From NCBI GenBank assembly GCA_031308135.1, contig JAHLJT010000631.1:197274685-197338684 (forward strand): a DNA stretch of 64,000 nt, in the 5' to 3' direction. A program made the translations under genes and the position numbers. The notes below the pieces were generated by a model. The model was not told the DNA's origin. It searched no databases and worked only from the letters and a program-made list of their open reading frames with translations. The DNA comes from Acheta domesticus (Eukaryota > Arthropoda > Insecta > Orthoptera > Gryllidae). How positions within the stretch are numbered: the stretch's first letter is position 1; every line of letters starts with the position of its first letter. This document shows positions 12,871-27,144 of the stretch, in pieces.

Positions 12871-14795
12871 GCTTCGACATACGTAGATAGACACATGTCT
12901 AGTCTTTGGATATGACAACTTCGGGTGTGTGCCTGTGCAATCTTTCTGTGCCTGCCCCGTCCGGAGTCCTTGCCCCTTGACGCAGCGCCCTTTCGAGGAG
13001 TGACATGCAGCGGTGCGCAGCGGGAAGCCTATCGCAAGGCTAGCCGCAATACAGAAGGTTTCGCCATTACAATTTCATTCAAAAAATAAATTTAAAAAAA
13101 TAAAAGTTTCTGTACGGAATTAAGATTAAAACGATTAAGGAGTTATGGTTTTTCCATGTAGTTTTATATCTGGTGGTGGAAATTTTAAACGGGTGAAACG
13201 AATGACTCCGGATTTTGATCTACATCTGGTTCATTCTATATTTTTCTCTGGATACTAAAATAAAAGTCAATATTATGACAGACGTATGCAATTATAATGG
13301 TTCGTTTCCTAATTGTCAATCTAAATATCAGGCGTGGAGTGTGACGCGTTGCACGAGGCTACAAAACGTCATGGTACCGGCACACATAGATTTCCATGGC
13401 AGTCACTTATCGCGATTCTTGCAAACCAAGCTGAACGATAAACGAAACAAAAACAACAAACAAACTCAGTACTGTCGTTGACAGTGGGAAGACCCTTTCA
13501 TGAGAGTCAGTGTACTGCCAAGATCTAAAGCAGGGTGAATTGCGTACTAGGCATGAGTTTGATGTTAGAAATATCAGGTGTATTATTCAGTTAAATGCGA
13601 TTTCAAAAACATGTTTATTGACCAAACATGTTATCTTCCTGCTACTTGCCTTAGAAGTTTGTGAAAGTTATCATGAATCGCGCTGAAAAATACGCCAAGA
13701 AAACAATTTTGCAGACGGTGTTCCCGTATGTCCACCAAGAGCCATACCTTTTGTCGTTACCAAAGCTATTTGTAAGTTTTAAACAACTATTTAGAAACTC
13801 AGGAATGTTTCTAGTAGATAATTATGGAAAAACCGGGAAAGATTTGTTTCGTGAGTTTACAATCCTTTGATTAATATTAATTTACGTAGTATAAATGATA
13901 CTTACAATCTGCAAAAAAAAAACAACAGTTATTTGAACGCGTGTAACAATTAAATGAACAAAACAACATCCTTGAAAACATCGAAATTAAAGGTAAATGA
14001 TAGTTTCAGAAAGTTACATGGTTCTTGAAAGGGATACTTGAATGCTATTTCGTTATATAACTCTTGTTGCTACGAGAACATGTACTTTATCTCTACTTTT
14101 TTCATTCGATAATATGAGAAATAAAATTTTCTAACTCGCATTTACGTAATAGCGAAAAGAAGTTGCTGCAAACCACTACCGTAATCTATATACCATACAG
14201 TATTTTGCCAAACAAGAATATTAACATTATTTTCTTTACTGATTATTTGATTTTTAATTGGATTACATTAAGAAAAATACGATTCACTAAGGAGCAGCAA
14301 TTTTCTATTAATGTGTTTAATAATAGTAATATTTTTAATTTTTCCTGTTAAGCCCGCCAGTTAACAGTCGTTCTCTTTCCGGTATTCTGAGAATAATATA
14401 AAGTTTTGCAGTGAATTAAATGTGAATATATTTATAAAAGTTCTATTCAATGTATAAAAGTTCTGTTAAAATATTTTGAAATTCATTATAAGTTTTGTTC
14501 AAGGGAAAGTCATTTGTATCAAAAGTGTATTACGAGAATTCATAAACGCTGCAAATTTTCTCTACAAATATCGTTAAAACAGTGAATTCACGTAAACATT
14601 TGAATGCAGTAATTTTGAATAGCCGCAGTAAGTTTAAAGTGCACAGGATTTGTGAAAAAAAGATGTCATTAATGAGAAATGTTTGGTGTATGATTGAATT
14701 CGAGCAAATAAAACGTAGCACGATATTATGAACTAAAGTTATAAAATTTCCAGTTTACCCACAAACAACTTTCGAATATATTGGCTGGACATTTT
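12871..14795 (+). other. Intron 1: no gene or element recognised
   Basis: This is AT-rich intronic DNA apart from a moderately GC-rich stretch at 12930-13060. Short open frames have no recognisable domain. Confidence 0.55.
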
Positions 14796-15260
14796 GGTTC
14801 ACCGACGTAAAAAAAAAACGGTATTGCTCAACTGGAGCGGGCACGATCCGCTTTTCCTGGGTGGGGTGGTCGGCCGGGCGGCGTGGAGTGGCGTGGCGTG
14901 GCGGTGTGTGGCGCGGCGTGGCGTGGTGAGGCCGTGCGATTTCACGTCCTCGCGAAACGCAGCGTCACGTGCGGTGGGGAAACGAGCGGGCGCCCCGGCC
15001 CGGGCGCCAGCGGCGGCCGCGCACCGGGCGGACAATACGCGCTGCAATTTCTCCCAGGGCACCTTCCCCCTCCCCTCGCTGCCCGCTCTCCAGAGACTCC
15101 GATTCAGCGGGGGCGTTATCCAACCAACGCGTGCGCGCGGACTGCGTGTGCGGACACACGCATCCTAAGCACGCATTCGATCCGGAAATGTACGCTCTCT
15201 GGGAAGTTTCGGGACGTGAAAGGCGCGCGAAGTTAGGTGACGTGATAAGGGTTTAAATTT
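14796..15260. other. CpG-rich islet 2 in intron 1
   Basis: This is a sharply bounded GC- and CpG-rich block. Its left half (14878-14935) is a degenerate array of GGCGT/GGCGC pentamers, the reverse complement of those in islet 3 (24806-24835). The right half is rich in CGCCCGGGCG-type palindromes. Five overlapping open frames on both strands are compositional artefacts. It could be an alternative promoter of the host gene or a diverged repeat. Confidence 0.55.
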
Positions 15261-16900
15261 TTAATTGTAAGTGGAGCAGATTAAGGCGAGTTTAAAGAGA
15301 TCTGATACAACAAACTGAGTGTGTGATAGAAGTTCTGGTTGATTCGATGAGGTAATATTGGCTAGTTGAAAAAAAAGACATTAATTATATAATAAACTGA
15401 AAATGCAGACCTTGCATTGTAGAATGACTGAACCCACAACCAATGAGGAACTTGGTGAATGTCCAATCTTATGTGTTAACAAAACATTTATTACGTTGCT
15501 TCTCGACGTTGTTTTATTTTCTGCGTTCATACTTGGAAACTAGTTCTTATCGTAACTGTTTATTGTTTGGAAAGTATTACTTTGCGGTGTACGTACCGCA
15601 ACGAAGTCATGGCCACATAAATCATACTATATACTACACCATACTGCAAACTAAACAAAACACTACAGAGACATGAATCAACTTGTATGTCATCCCGCGT
15701 ATACAGAATTATCCTAAGAATATATTCCTATAAGTTTCCATGATATAAGTTTCCACAAAAAAGTAATGCACACAAGTCGTATGAATGTGTTTTTGGCGTA
15801 TTTATTTCAAAATACTCGGGTCATAGAGTGGTCTCGTCCGTCATCATTTCATCTGTGGGCAAATGACTTACTTTCTATACAGTTACGTAAGTAACTATTA
15901 CGATTAGTAAAGATGAGTCACAAAAAGATTTTATCGTGAAAGCGTGACTATCGATAAATTGCAGGTAGAAAGAACATTATTATGTGCTTCAATCTACAAA
16001 CACTCCAACAGAATCGCAATGTTTATGATTGTTTGATATTTGCACATTTCATTACAATTTCGACAGTTAGTTATTAACATGAAACCTCACTTATATCTTT
16101 TGGAAATTTTCTCACTGACGTTCAATGCTGATCTTCAATTACGCATCATATTCGGGCCACACAAATGGAATACTGCTTCGAACAGAGACGAGGTTTGCGT
16201 ATTTTAATGGCTAGCCGAAGAGTGATTTCAATAGACGAACAATATATGATCTTCGCTATTTTTAGTACTTCCTAGAGGTGAAACGTTCACCAGGACATAC
16301 GGAAGAGAGTCATCCATTTATCTTAAATGCACAGGATTTGTGAAGATATTCGTAACAAGTTTGAAAGGAAATATTTGATGTGTTAAAATTACAAAGTAAG
16401 CAACATACTGATGTAATAATGGAGTCATAAAAGAGATTTATATGTGTAGATGTTCATGCTCTCAAAACTGTCAAGCGATCACATGCATGACACATTTTGA
16501 GCGGCCGAAAAAAAAACAACAACAGAGTTCCCTTTCCAAAACATTACTCCAAATTTGGTTACACTACAAATGTATTGTTTTTTTAAACTATGCAACCCAC
16601 AATGCGTCTGGCAGCGAAATGAGTACAAGGCCAGGCTGTATCAATTCGGCCTCTCGCGGGCACAGGCGCTTACGTGGAATCGTGGCTAGCCGAGGAGGAG
16701 GTTGTGGAGGGGGAAGCGCTCACTGTCGCCTTACTTTTCGTGGAAGCAATATGAGTAGTGCGATGGCCAAGATTTCTTTCTGAGTATGAGCACCGGCGTG
16801 CCTTTCACATCCCAACCTAACCGCTCCCAGGTTCGGTTATCAGCTACGAAATGTCGCCAACGCCAACTCTCAGCTCAAGGGCTTATATTTCGCCATGCGC
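15261..16900 (+). other. Intron 1: no gene or element recognised
   Basis: AT-rich DNA. A 19-base sequence close to TGCACAGGATTTGTGAA occurs at 14640 and again at 16329, the only internal repeat noticed. Nothing codes convincingly. Confidence 0.5.
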
Positions 16901-16974
16901 TGATGGAGTGTTAACAACAGTCTGTGCCCACCAGTCTCCGCCAGTGTCCGCGGTGGCTCGCGGGCTGCTGAGTT

Positions 16975-17375
16975 GGAACAGCCAGCACTAGGCAAAGAGG
17001 GGAGGGGAGCCGGAAAGACCCGGACGAGAAGGGAAGGACAGAGGAAGCGAGCCGAGCTGAGCAGATGGGCGGGCCGGGAGGGGATAGTGGGTCGTGCTGG
17101 TTGTCGTGAATAGGAAGGGTGGAAGGTACCGAGCGACCAGGAGGTTTGTGAGGGGTGGCGAGCAGAGAAGGGAAGGGAAGGGAAGCGAGCGAAGCGGGAG
17201 GACCGGACAGAGCCCGCGGGATGAGCAGAGCGGGTGTGTAGAGGGGAGCCTTTGAGGGAGGCAGGGTGAGCGGAAAGTGCAAAGCGGGCGGAGCAGATGG
17301 AACATGCGTGGGCAGGAGGGGTGGGCGGCGAGGGCAGGGTGGGTGAGAAGGGCAGGAAGAGTGGAGAGTGCGAGG
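16975..17375 (+). other. G-rich purine tract (possible G-quadruplex / R-loop region)
   Basis: About 400 bases in which the plus strand is overwhelmingly A and G, with many GGG runs, including GGGAAGGGAAGGGAAG near 17171-17186. The minus strand therefore reads as a proline/serine/leucine-rich open frame (16911-17450) that I do not regard as a gene. The G-rich strand would be the non-template strand of the host gene. Confidence 0.65.
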
Positions 17376-17449
17376 CGGGCAGATTAATTGTCGCGGGAGT
17401 GTGTGCCTGTCTATCTGTCTCAATGATTGTAAGAAGTGAATTTCGGACA

Positions 17450-20400
17450 ACAGCGAGTAATAACCTAGTAATTGAGGAACTACAATTACTCGTATTTACA
17501 AAAACTATGCGAAAAACTCTTTTTGCTCACCATTGTTAATAGTATAATTATGCTGTCTTCTATGGTAATTAGTGTATAATAATAACAATAATAAATATTT
17601 TTACTTTCCAACAATTCTTAAAATTTCTTACGAGAGAGGTTCGTAAATTTTCAAATGTATGAATGAATTTCAGCGTTATTAATATAGTTTTGTAGATACA
17701 TCTGCCCTTGACGTAATTGCTACACCAGACTGACTTAGTATTATACTTGCCAACAATGGAATTTTTGAGCTTGGAATAAACTGTATTCACAGACATAATG
17801 AAAAAAATAGTGCCATCATACTCGAATATTATTTTGTATGTCTCCAAAGAGAGAATTACGAAGGTAAATAAATCACCAGCATGCGTGTATTTGTGAACTT
17901 TGTTGAGTGATTGCGAATATTGTGTATAACCTAAAGCTACAAAGTTTTTTAGTCAGAATAGGCTCCTCTACAAATAAAAACTGGAACCTAAGGTGAATTC
18001 AAAGTTTATAAAGACAATTGCAATCTATTCATGCGCTCTTCTATGAGCTTTTAACTCAAATGTCAATGCGCGTTATAACGCGTTCTTTCATCCGCGATGA
18101 GCAATTTATTGTCAATCCCCTTTCACGCAACTAATTAGCTGTCACACACAGGTGATATTCTGGGGATGCAATACCAGCGCTTCAATACGTAAATTAACCC
18201 GCCGTAGGTCGACGGCTGAGGGCCGCGTCCACCTTTGATATCAGTTGTTTATATAACAAGATATAATAACAGTAGATTCTTGAAACTCTGCCTAGGTTTC
18301 TAGAACTATTTTAAGAATACGACACTTAGGTATCGCGAGTACCTGCACCCTTCAATTGTCAGCAAGACGTTATTTTTGTTGCTACTGCATCACGTTGGAG
18401 CGCCACGCTCTACGTTTACAATATTAATTTGTTCTTATATGACAATTTTTAGTTTAACCAAGCAACATTGATCTAAATAGGTAAATAACTTAATAACTTT
18501 TCTTCAGATTTTTCTTTGTATTTATTCCTCTCTTTTCTGATATTTATCAAAAATCTAAATCGCAGCCTATTTCCTAATTCTGAAAAAAATATAATTGCCA
18601 ACCCACTTGCACATGGTAAATAATAGTAACGCAGAGCTTTGATTTTGTGAGATTTATGATTCATGAATTGCGTTACTCTCAAAATCAAACAACATACTAT
18701 ACTGCAGACGTCTCTGAGGCAAATAAAATTGCTTTATACAATATGCTATTTATGATATAATTTCATTCTAAATGTCACCAGATACAGTGGTATTGCAAAA
18801 TGGTGGTCATCAGACACAGGGTCTTGCAGCTGTGAGACACAAACTGTTTGTATATTGTTCTTTACCCTTCGCAGAAGAAACGGTGGGCACATGATCAACT
18901 GTATTGCATCACACAAAGAAAACTGAAGTCGTTCCGCGCATTCCTCGATGTTGTCTTTCAGTCAAGAGCGCGAATGGTAGAGAATATTTTTTAATTTACA
19001 CATTTTATTAAGTTTCGTTATTTTTAAAGCGGGATGTCACAAACACAACCAATACCAGAAGAGAAAAGAATTAAATGTCTTTATTTTTAAGAAGAAAACC
19101 GGTTAAAATAACGAGATTTATAAAATGGAGGTGATTTTATGTCGATTACGGTCATTGCAAAGAAAAAATATTTCAATAATTTTAAGAATTCAATAAAGTA
19201 TTTAGGCAAAATTCATTATACTTTTAATACGTTTTAAATTGTTTGTGATAATTTTGTATTTATTTAAATAAATAAATATTATTTTGAAGTACAGAGTGGG
19301 GCAGAACAAACTAACCAGTACTGAGGAGTTATAAAAAAGAAATCCGGGTATATAAGAAAAATTTTAATACTCTGTTGGAGATGATCTCTGAAGATTTGAA
19401 CAACAGTATTATAATTGTAGAAAATTACATTCAAAAGAGAAGCATTTTAATAAAACGTGTCAATTTACGTGAAGACCATGGGTGAGCGCATCACTCAACG
19501 TAGACCAATGGCATCGTTCTGGGAGACGTCGACCAACGAAGTGTTAACTATGTAAAATCAGTGAGTGGTCTAAACAATCTTCCAGGTATTATTTAAATCA
19601 CTTCTTGTTAGAAATAATTACAGTTACGACTTCCATTTTGCCAAATAACATTCTTATTTCTGATAACTTAATCTGAGAGAGATAACCACGCGTATTTAGT
19701 AGAAGTAACTAATGCTTAGATAAGAATTTTTATGTCTTGGTGGCCAAAAATAGCCGCTCTAAACTCCACCCATCCGCCATTGTCTCTGACAGTGCTGCGC
19801 AACGACTCCATTATTGCTAATGGCGCCATAACCACGCCATTCGTGTTACTTCCAGAACTAATAAAGATCCAAATATGTCTCATAGCTGCATATGGAATGA
19901 ATGTCTTTCAGTGGTGAATGAACTTGCGATTCCCTTTACATGGGTTCTTCATTTTCCTACCGTGTCTGAAATGAAATTAAAAATTTGGACGCTACCAATT
20001 TCTCTAGAAATACTCTGTTGTAAATATAGTTTTATTCTACTATGCGTGATTATCAAATGTCATTATTTTATGTAACCTTACTGCTTTAATACGAGTATCA
20101 TACTAGTATAATGTTTATACTTTTTTGTGTATTTCCCTTGACAGAATAAAATGTTAGAAAGAATATTGATACATAATGGCGTGTGTTGTGCTTAACTACT
20201 CGTATACCCAAAACGAGTTTCAACCAAGAAACTCCTACTTTCGTGCAGAGTGGGAGCGTCAAGAATGCATTTCCGGAGTCAGATGCAATATATTAACAAA
20301 TTTATTAATTTAACCAATAGGATTTGTTTTAAGTATGTTTTTCAGAAAAGAGATTTAACCGCGTCACTTCCTCAATTGTGCGAAAGAACGCGTTTCTTCG

Positions 20401-21000
20401 GTGGAGAGCGGGATATGAGACATAGATCAGAAAAGTTTATTATTAGAGATTCGTAATAGTTGCTTTTCTGCCTTAAAAACACTCATTAATACCTGCAAAT
20501 TATCTTCTCAATTAACGTTAACACACAGTATATAGAAAAATTTATTTCAGAAAGTGTAAACATAACAGTGATTAAAGACAATTATTTTAATCACCCATTT
20601 CTAATTAGTAGTTCCGCACACTCAGGACGCTAGAAGTAAGAAATAAATTTAGATACATCTACTGAAGGTTAGTGTATCATTACAAAGTTCAGGAGAGAAT
20701 CGTATGATCGCATGACCTCAAAAGATGAAAGTAAATGCAAGCCGCAGATTTGTTTACAACTGCATTTCTCGAACAAAGAGGGATCTATTTAATATTTGTT
20801 TCTGAATTAGAGCAGAGGAATATGTTTAAAGGAACCTAAACAATTGTAATTTCTCAAGATAGTTTAAACATGGTTTCAAGAATCGAATATGCAAGGATTC
20901 AAGCATCATGTGCCTTGGAAGTTTCACAAAATGTGATCAGGGAGACCGACAGAATATGTGTATTGAAACACATTGAGAATATGTGACACAAGTCTCATGA
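17450..21000 (+). other. Intron 1: no gene or element recognised
   Basis: AT-rich intronic DNA with scattered short open frames and no motif that I recognise on either strand. Confidence 0.5.
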
Positions 21001-21041
21001 GGCTTAGCGTCAGTGAAGCGAAGTACAATATTATATTATTA

Positions 21042-21118
21042 TACAATATTATTATTAATTGTATATACAATACAATACACACACAATTGGTGTACAATAT
21101 TATTATTAATTGTATATA
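21042..21118. repeat. 26-base direct repeat, period 51
   Basis: A sequence beginning TACAATATTATTATTAATTG and ending TATATA occurs at 21042-21067 and identically at 21093-21118. The 25-base spacer is CA-rich. This looks like a recent tandem slippage event. Confidence 0.85.
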
Positions 21119-21169
21119 TCTAATATAAATATTTAACTGATTGGCAAAAGGATAAAAGACCATTTATAT

Positions 21170-24100
21170 ATGTTTAGGGAGAATCAAAAAAGCGTAATTT
21201 AGTGTCCAACATTATTCCTTCTGTTTTATGATGTAACTTTCTTCTTTCTCTGATCACGAATTCAATTATATTGCGAGTCAAAAGGTTAACAAATTCGATT
21301 ATCATAAAAGTTATCTTCCTTTTAATTCTCAAGAATATCATAAATCCTCAAGAATTTTGTAACATTCATTCTAAATCATTCTGTACTTTCCTACGGCACG
21401 ACGACACTTTTTAAACAGAAAACCAATTAACGCTGCAGAATTCAGTGCTAATGGTGAATTTATTGAGCATTTAGGATAATCGAAGATAACTTTCTTCCAA
21501 AAAATACGTGGCGGGGAATCTAATTTAACGGAGTTACACATGTGAACTTTCTAGCATCTTGCCCCTGTTGCTTAGGCAACTTAACCTTCACTGCGGGTTT
21601 TCACGTCTTCGCCCCCACCTACCATCCCGCGTTGCTAATATCCGTTCTTTTTCCCTGACGACGAAGACGACGACGACAACGACGAGTGAACGATTGTGGC
21701 GAGGTTACCTTTTATCGGCGGTTGCGCGACAGACTTGTGATAACATCTCTTCCATCAGTCGGATTGTACTTTCATAGCTCTGTTCCGAACGGTCATGTCA
21801 TACGGCTCTCACTTTTTCAAAGAATGAAGACATGTTTATGACTGAGGGCAACGGAGGAGCTTCTTGAAGACTTTACGGGGAGCATTTTCCTGGTCAGAGC
21901 AGTCTAGCTCCCAGTTTGTTGGCGTGAAACAGAGGTTACATGCCGCTGGCCCTTGAGTGCAGAGGCGTGAATATGTGGGCTATTGGACCATGCGCACTCA
22001 ACAATTTGAGGAGGTAGTTCTACAAGAAAATCAGCTCCTCACCTTACATTTCAAAGAAGTTGCTTCAGAAACGTCACTAGTTCCTAGAAGACGACTTTTC
22101 TGTATGTCAGCAGTACTGTAGGTAGTTTTGGGGGGCATACTTTATATATCCTGGATTTGCTCTACTACGTCCTCCTCTGTGAAGAGAACATATTTTGGAA
22201 CTCTGCCATTTCCAACTGTAGAAAAATTCACATGTGGGACTACTAGAATCCTTGCATTACTTTTACGAGCAGACATTTGCGGTTTAGTGATAAGATGTGG
22301 GCAGGGATAATCGGGGATCAATTGACTGGGTCGTTTATTTGACTGCCGCCTCAACGCCTTCATATACTTCACGTCTCTGAGGGAGGTGCTGCTTAATGAC
22401 TGGAGAACTTAATACTGCCTACGAGTCATCACATGTGACTAACACGATGGGTCACCGGCACACTTCATATAGTTTGAGAGTACTGTTTGAGTTGGAGTAA
22501 CTGGCAGAGGCGGTCCCATTGCTTGGCCTATGTAGTCGCAAGACTAGACATTTCTGGATTTTTCTACGAGGTTCCGCGAGGCAGCGATGAAATATCTGAT
22601 GGCTAGAGTATCTACCGCAGCCTAGATTATCCAGTCTACACCGGTATAATTGAGAAGATGCGTCAGAATGGGCAACTGTTATCCCGCATCATGGCCGTAA
22701 TTCGAGCAATTTCTGTAGTCAAAACTTAAAAAATGCAAAACACTAAATATTGCATCGTCATAACCAGGGTCAGGTCGTCTCCTGCAGGTACATTTATCTA
22801 CCAATCACGAGTTCCGGATTGCCTTGCCTACCAATTCAAAGCGCGACTTCATGAATACCATGGTAAAAAGGCATGTTGACAAAAAGTGATCTACGTCTTG
22901 CCTACATTACTTAGAATTTCGTAACATTTATTCGAAACTCCGTACATCACGTTCGATAATAATTTTATTGTTACCAAGGTTTCTAAGTGCCTCACTTCCT
23001 TTAATGAAATATCAAATAAAAGAACTGAGCTCGCGTAAGTGTTCATAAGTCTCTCGTAGATTTGTTAATATATGACCAAAAGGCACTAAGTAGAAACTGA
23101 ATTGTCAAACTTAGCGGGGCGGTACATTACCGCCTTTGCGGTAAGGAACTTGGGAAAGGGGGGGGGGTCAAAAATACACAATGTTAGTGTTCTCTTAGTG
23201 TTGTGTAAATGTTAGTGCATCACGACCGCGAAGCAGTCGACGTTTCTGACAACTGGTTATAAGAGAATAGATTATTCCCAAATATCAATTACAACAAGTA
23301 TTGTCCGTTTTGGTGTACAGTATGCTTCACTCCAATTTCAGGATTATCCGTCAATTGGTGTGCAAATTTGTAAATCATTGATTATGCGATATGACCATCC
23401 CTTTGCCCTATTTTCATTATGCGATAATTTTTCTGCATTTCGTAACTGCACGTTTTCAATCTTTTTTTGGTTGCGATTCTAGATAGAATATAGTTTCATT
23501 CGTACTTCTCATTTGTGTCTTATTGAGAAATTATATTCAGTCAATGGCAAATGCCATACTGACGTGTATATGTAATCTTAAACAGGTTCCCGTGGAGGAA
23601 GTCCTCAATTAGGTTTACGTAGAGGTTTTATTTACTTCTATTACTAAAAAACGAAATGCAGTTTACTAAATACTTGAGTCATCATGTTTTGCTCCTAGCA
23701 CGCGATTTCACAGAGACAGGCGTTGGTGATCACTAGGCTGGAAGGGGAAAACAAGTAATACCCTAGATCACTTGGCATAAATCACATACATATTTTTGTT
23801 CAAGAGCATGGAGCACAATTTCTACTTGAATATCATAAAGTCTGAAGATTTCCACATAAATGTCAACGTAACGTCGAAAAAACTTTCCATAAAAATCTCT
23901 CAGATATGTTGATATAATATGCTAATTTATCAAAATACGAATCTTTAGTTAGATGTCGAGGGTAATAATTTTGAATGATTTGCTAATTAACTGAAATAAG
24001 ATAACATTTGAGAAAACCTGATTTGTTTAATTTTTCACAGTTGCAATAACTGGGAATAACACTTTACCATCGGAAGATCATTTCAGATATTACGTGCGTA

Positions 24101-24655
24101 ATATATTTGATTTCTTTCACATTATTTACTTCCGGTACCTGGTTTCCTTTCTCATGTATGCGAGTATTTTACACTTAACCATTAGGCAACAAAGTTACTC
24201 CACAGTTCTACTCTCTAAACCGCAAAGTAACTTGTCATAGCAAAGCAGGATGTAAAGAAACGTTAGTCGTATTTCTTTCAATGAAGGGAACGCAATGTCA
24301 TCAGCGACTGTAAAATGTGCGTACGAAACCCACTGTAGATTCCTGCGAGGCTTAATACCTTTCTAAGAGCTTGTCATGTGGGTTACCGTTATCAATAACC
24401 AGTAACCAACTCTGATGTCGGGATTACTCGTACGAATGAAGAAGCGACAGCCAAATTGCAGACAATTTGCCGTAAGCGACGTCAAAATGTGTTGACTCAG
24501 CAGGCGCCACAACTCCAAATTTCCACATTTATCTCTTCATCTCGACTTCTCAAGCCAAGCATAATGGATAATCATGGGTTAGCCTTCCGTTTCCCAACTG
24601 CTATGACAAGTTCTTTCCGATACATCCTGTGTAAGAGAACTGTGCACCTAGAGCC
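21170..24655 (+). other. Intron 1: no gene or element recognised
   Basis: Mixed-composition intronic DNA. Noted are a GAC/GAA-rich stretch at 21655-21690, a small hairpin with GCGG/CCGC arms at 23115-23145 and a G10 homopolymer near 23159-23168. The minus-strand frame 22142-22372 has no recognisable family. Confidence 0.5.
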
Positions 24656-24659
24656 GACA

Positions 24660-25025
24660 TCCTGATTGCCAGCACCTATCCTCCGGGCGGGCGCCACCTC
24701 GACCTCTCCTCAGCGCTTTCTCCGCGCGGGCGCAGCTTCCGGCCGTGGACACCCCCTAGAAGGAAGCGCAGGCGTCTGCGAACACGCGCCGCGACGCCCC
24801 GCCTCGCGCCGCGCCGCGCCGCGCCACGCCACGCCGCGCGTCTGTCGCAATTGTCCCGATGATATTTGCCCACCCGAGAGTCCCAGCGCCCGCGCTCGCG
24901 GCCGCGCCACCGGCGGCCGCGCCGACAGCTGGCCTGGCCCGACCCCTCCGCGAGAGCAGCCGCGATGCAAAGTAACCGTTGACGGAGCGGGTTTTAAGGA
25001 CTTTCTCCCGACGTTGCTGTAGGGT
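24660..25025. other. CpG-rich islet 3 in intron 1
   Basis: GC-rich block with tandem GCGCC units at about 24806-24823 passing into GCCAC units. It resembles islets 1 and 2 in composition and pentamer content. Open frames on both strands are overlapping and domain-free. Confidence 0.55.
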
Positions 25026-25205
25026 GACTCACCTAGAGAAGACTCTTTGTTGTGTTTTTCCTCGATACAGAAGAACATTATATAATTTTTTGTGAATGGA
25101 AGGAGAATGGAAGAATAATGTACAAATTTCGTCTTTCATTCGTGGGTGTTAGAATGGCGCCATCTACAAAAAATGTCTAAAATGTAAAATGCGTGTTTTC
25201 ATTCA

Positions 25206-25207
<2 letters not shown>

Positions 25208-25258
<51 letters not shown>
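25208..25258. repeat. (TA)n microsatellite
   Basis: About 25 uninterrupted TA units in intron 1. Confidence 0.95.
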
Positions 25259-25259
<1 letters not shown>

Positions 25260-25262
<3 letters not shown>

Positions 25263-27140
25263 TAATTCAGTGTCGATTATATATTTCCTGGCCCAAACAA
25301 TGTAGAGTTTATATATACATTGAACTTTTCAAATGTTCGCGGTACGATTAATATCTAAATAATGTGTATATGTACTCGAGAGTTTTGTTTTTTCACTAAA
25401 TTTAGGTAGATTTTATGATTTCGAAACGCCCAAAATGTTTCAAAGAGCCCAAAATTGTCCAAGTTTAATTGACTACTTTTGCATTTCTTTTTCTTTTCAA
25501 AATTAAAAAATCATAATAACTATCTTTTATAACAACTAGTTAATCAGAGCTGCTCATTACCGAATGAATATATAGTTTGCTTAAATGCTCCCCTTTTCAC
25601 TTCTTCTGCCCATTCCACCCCTTGGCCTGTCCTCCACGTTTCTCCGGCCCGCGTTTCCCAGTAACGCCCATCAATAATGCCGGCTCATTAAATTCGAGAG
25701 TACATGTAACAAATGTAGTAAAATAAACATTCGGAGGAAATATTTTGAAACACAACTACGCCTTCTTTGACTTGGTCGCTCAAAAGTATCCGTGCCAAAT
25801 TTGGGAGAAATCAATCCAGCGGCTTTTACGTTTTTATGGCACTTACAAAACATTCATACTCACACCTCTGTGTAATAGCTACATAGCGGCTCTATAATAG
25901 CTACGTGTGTGGTAAGTTTCATACAAAAATCTGTTTTTATTTTGATGTAAATTTACAAACTGTTCACTTATATTATTCACATATTTAAAAATAATTACTT
26001 GAACAGTTTTCGAAAAAATCAACATTTATCTAAACAAAAGCAATGTATTTTTCGCAAACAATCTTTATGAAGTTATATAAATGTACAAAAGACCAAGCAT
26101 TACAAACAACTATTCACCAAAACGTGCAACAATTCGTACAAATATTAAAATTCAGTTTTGTCAGTGCATACAACTACTGAAATGAAAATTCTTGACAAAT
26201 ATGAATAAAATCGTAATCTTCGGGACGAATTAGTTTCTAAGTTTTGCTCGTTTGAATCTCTACGAATAAAATTCGGCAGTTATTTTCACAGATGACATTT
26301 TGACATATGAATAAAAATATAAAAGCGCGTTCTTTCTGGAATAAAGTGAATTCTTTTATAAAGCATGTTGCACTCTGTAAACTATATACCATACTATTCA
26401 GAAATTAAACAAGAAAATTAAAAGCCAAAACTGTCACAATTGTCACATGTTTTACTGTTGCAGCTCCAATGATAACTTATTGCTTTTAAGAATACCAAAC
26501 AAACGTGAATTCAGGAATATCTATGTATCATTTTTTAATTACAATTGCAACTCAAATAACTACTTACCAACAGTTTCGTGCAAAAAATAAACAAAAAACA
26601 ATATTAAAATACAGTGCTGTGAAGGCATCTTCATTGAAAACCCTCTATTGCGTGAGATAAATTTATTTTGAAGTTTTCCTTTTCGGTATTGCAGTGTTTG
26701 ATGTCAATATTTACCTTCCCTAGATGCACAACTTTGTGAAAAAATGAATAAAATATGAGATTACTTTCCCACAAACATAAAATTTTCGAGGTTTCATCTA
26801 CGTATAAGTGATTGAACCGAAAGATCACTTTCACAGGCTTTGAAACAAAATCCGACGAATGTCTATTCATTCAAATTATCTTCATCAAAATGTAGTCTAA
26901 CAACAGTCAGAAGAATTGTTTGTTGGAAAGCGGGAAACATATTTAACTCGAAGTATTATACTAGCCAGATTAACGATTATAAATATTCCCTGCGTAATTA
27001 GTCCCAATGAACTTCTGTATCCAGCATGACAAAAATAAATTTCAACAAATTAAATGTAAGAAATGCCCACCCCAAATATATATAATAAAATTATATTCAG
27101 TACAAATATTACTTTTCATAAAAATTCATTTTATGAATAG
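25260..27140 (+). other. Intron 1: no gene or element recognised
   Basis: AT-rich intronic DNA with several A- and T-homopolymers. No coding region or repeat recognised. Confidence 0.5.
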
Positions 27141-27144
27141 GAAT

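Noticed and set aside
14799..15256. Five overlapping frames in islet 2
   Set aside because: Opposite-strand overlap and GC-driven lack of stops; no motif.
16911..17450. Minus-strand proline/serine-rich frame of 179 codons
   Set aside because: It is the complement of the purine tract; low complexity and no domain.
22142..22372. Minus-strand frame of 76 codons, at first sight protein-like
   Set aside because: No known motif, no continuation in other frames, and an overlapping plus-strand frame of similar length.
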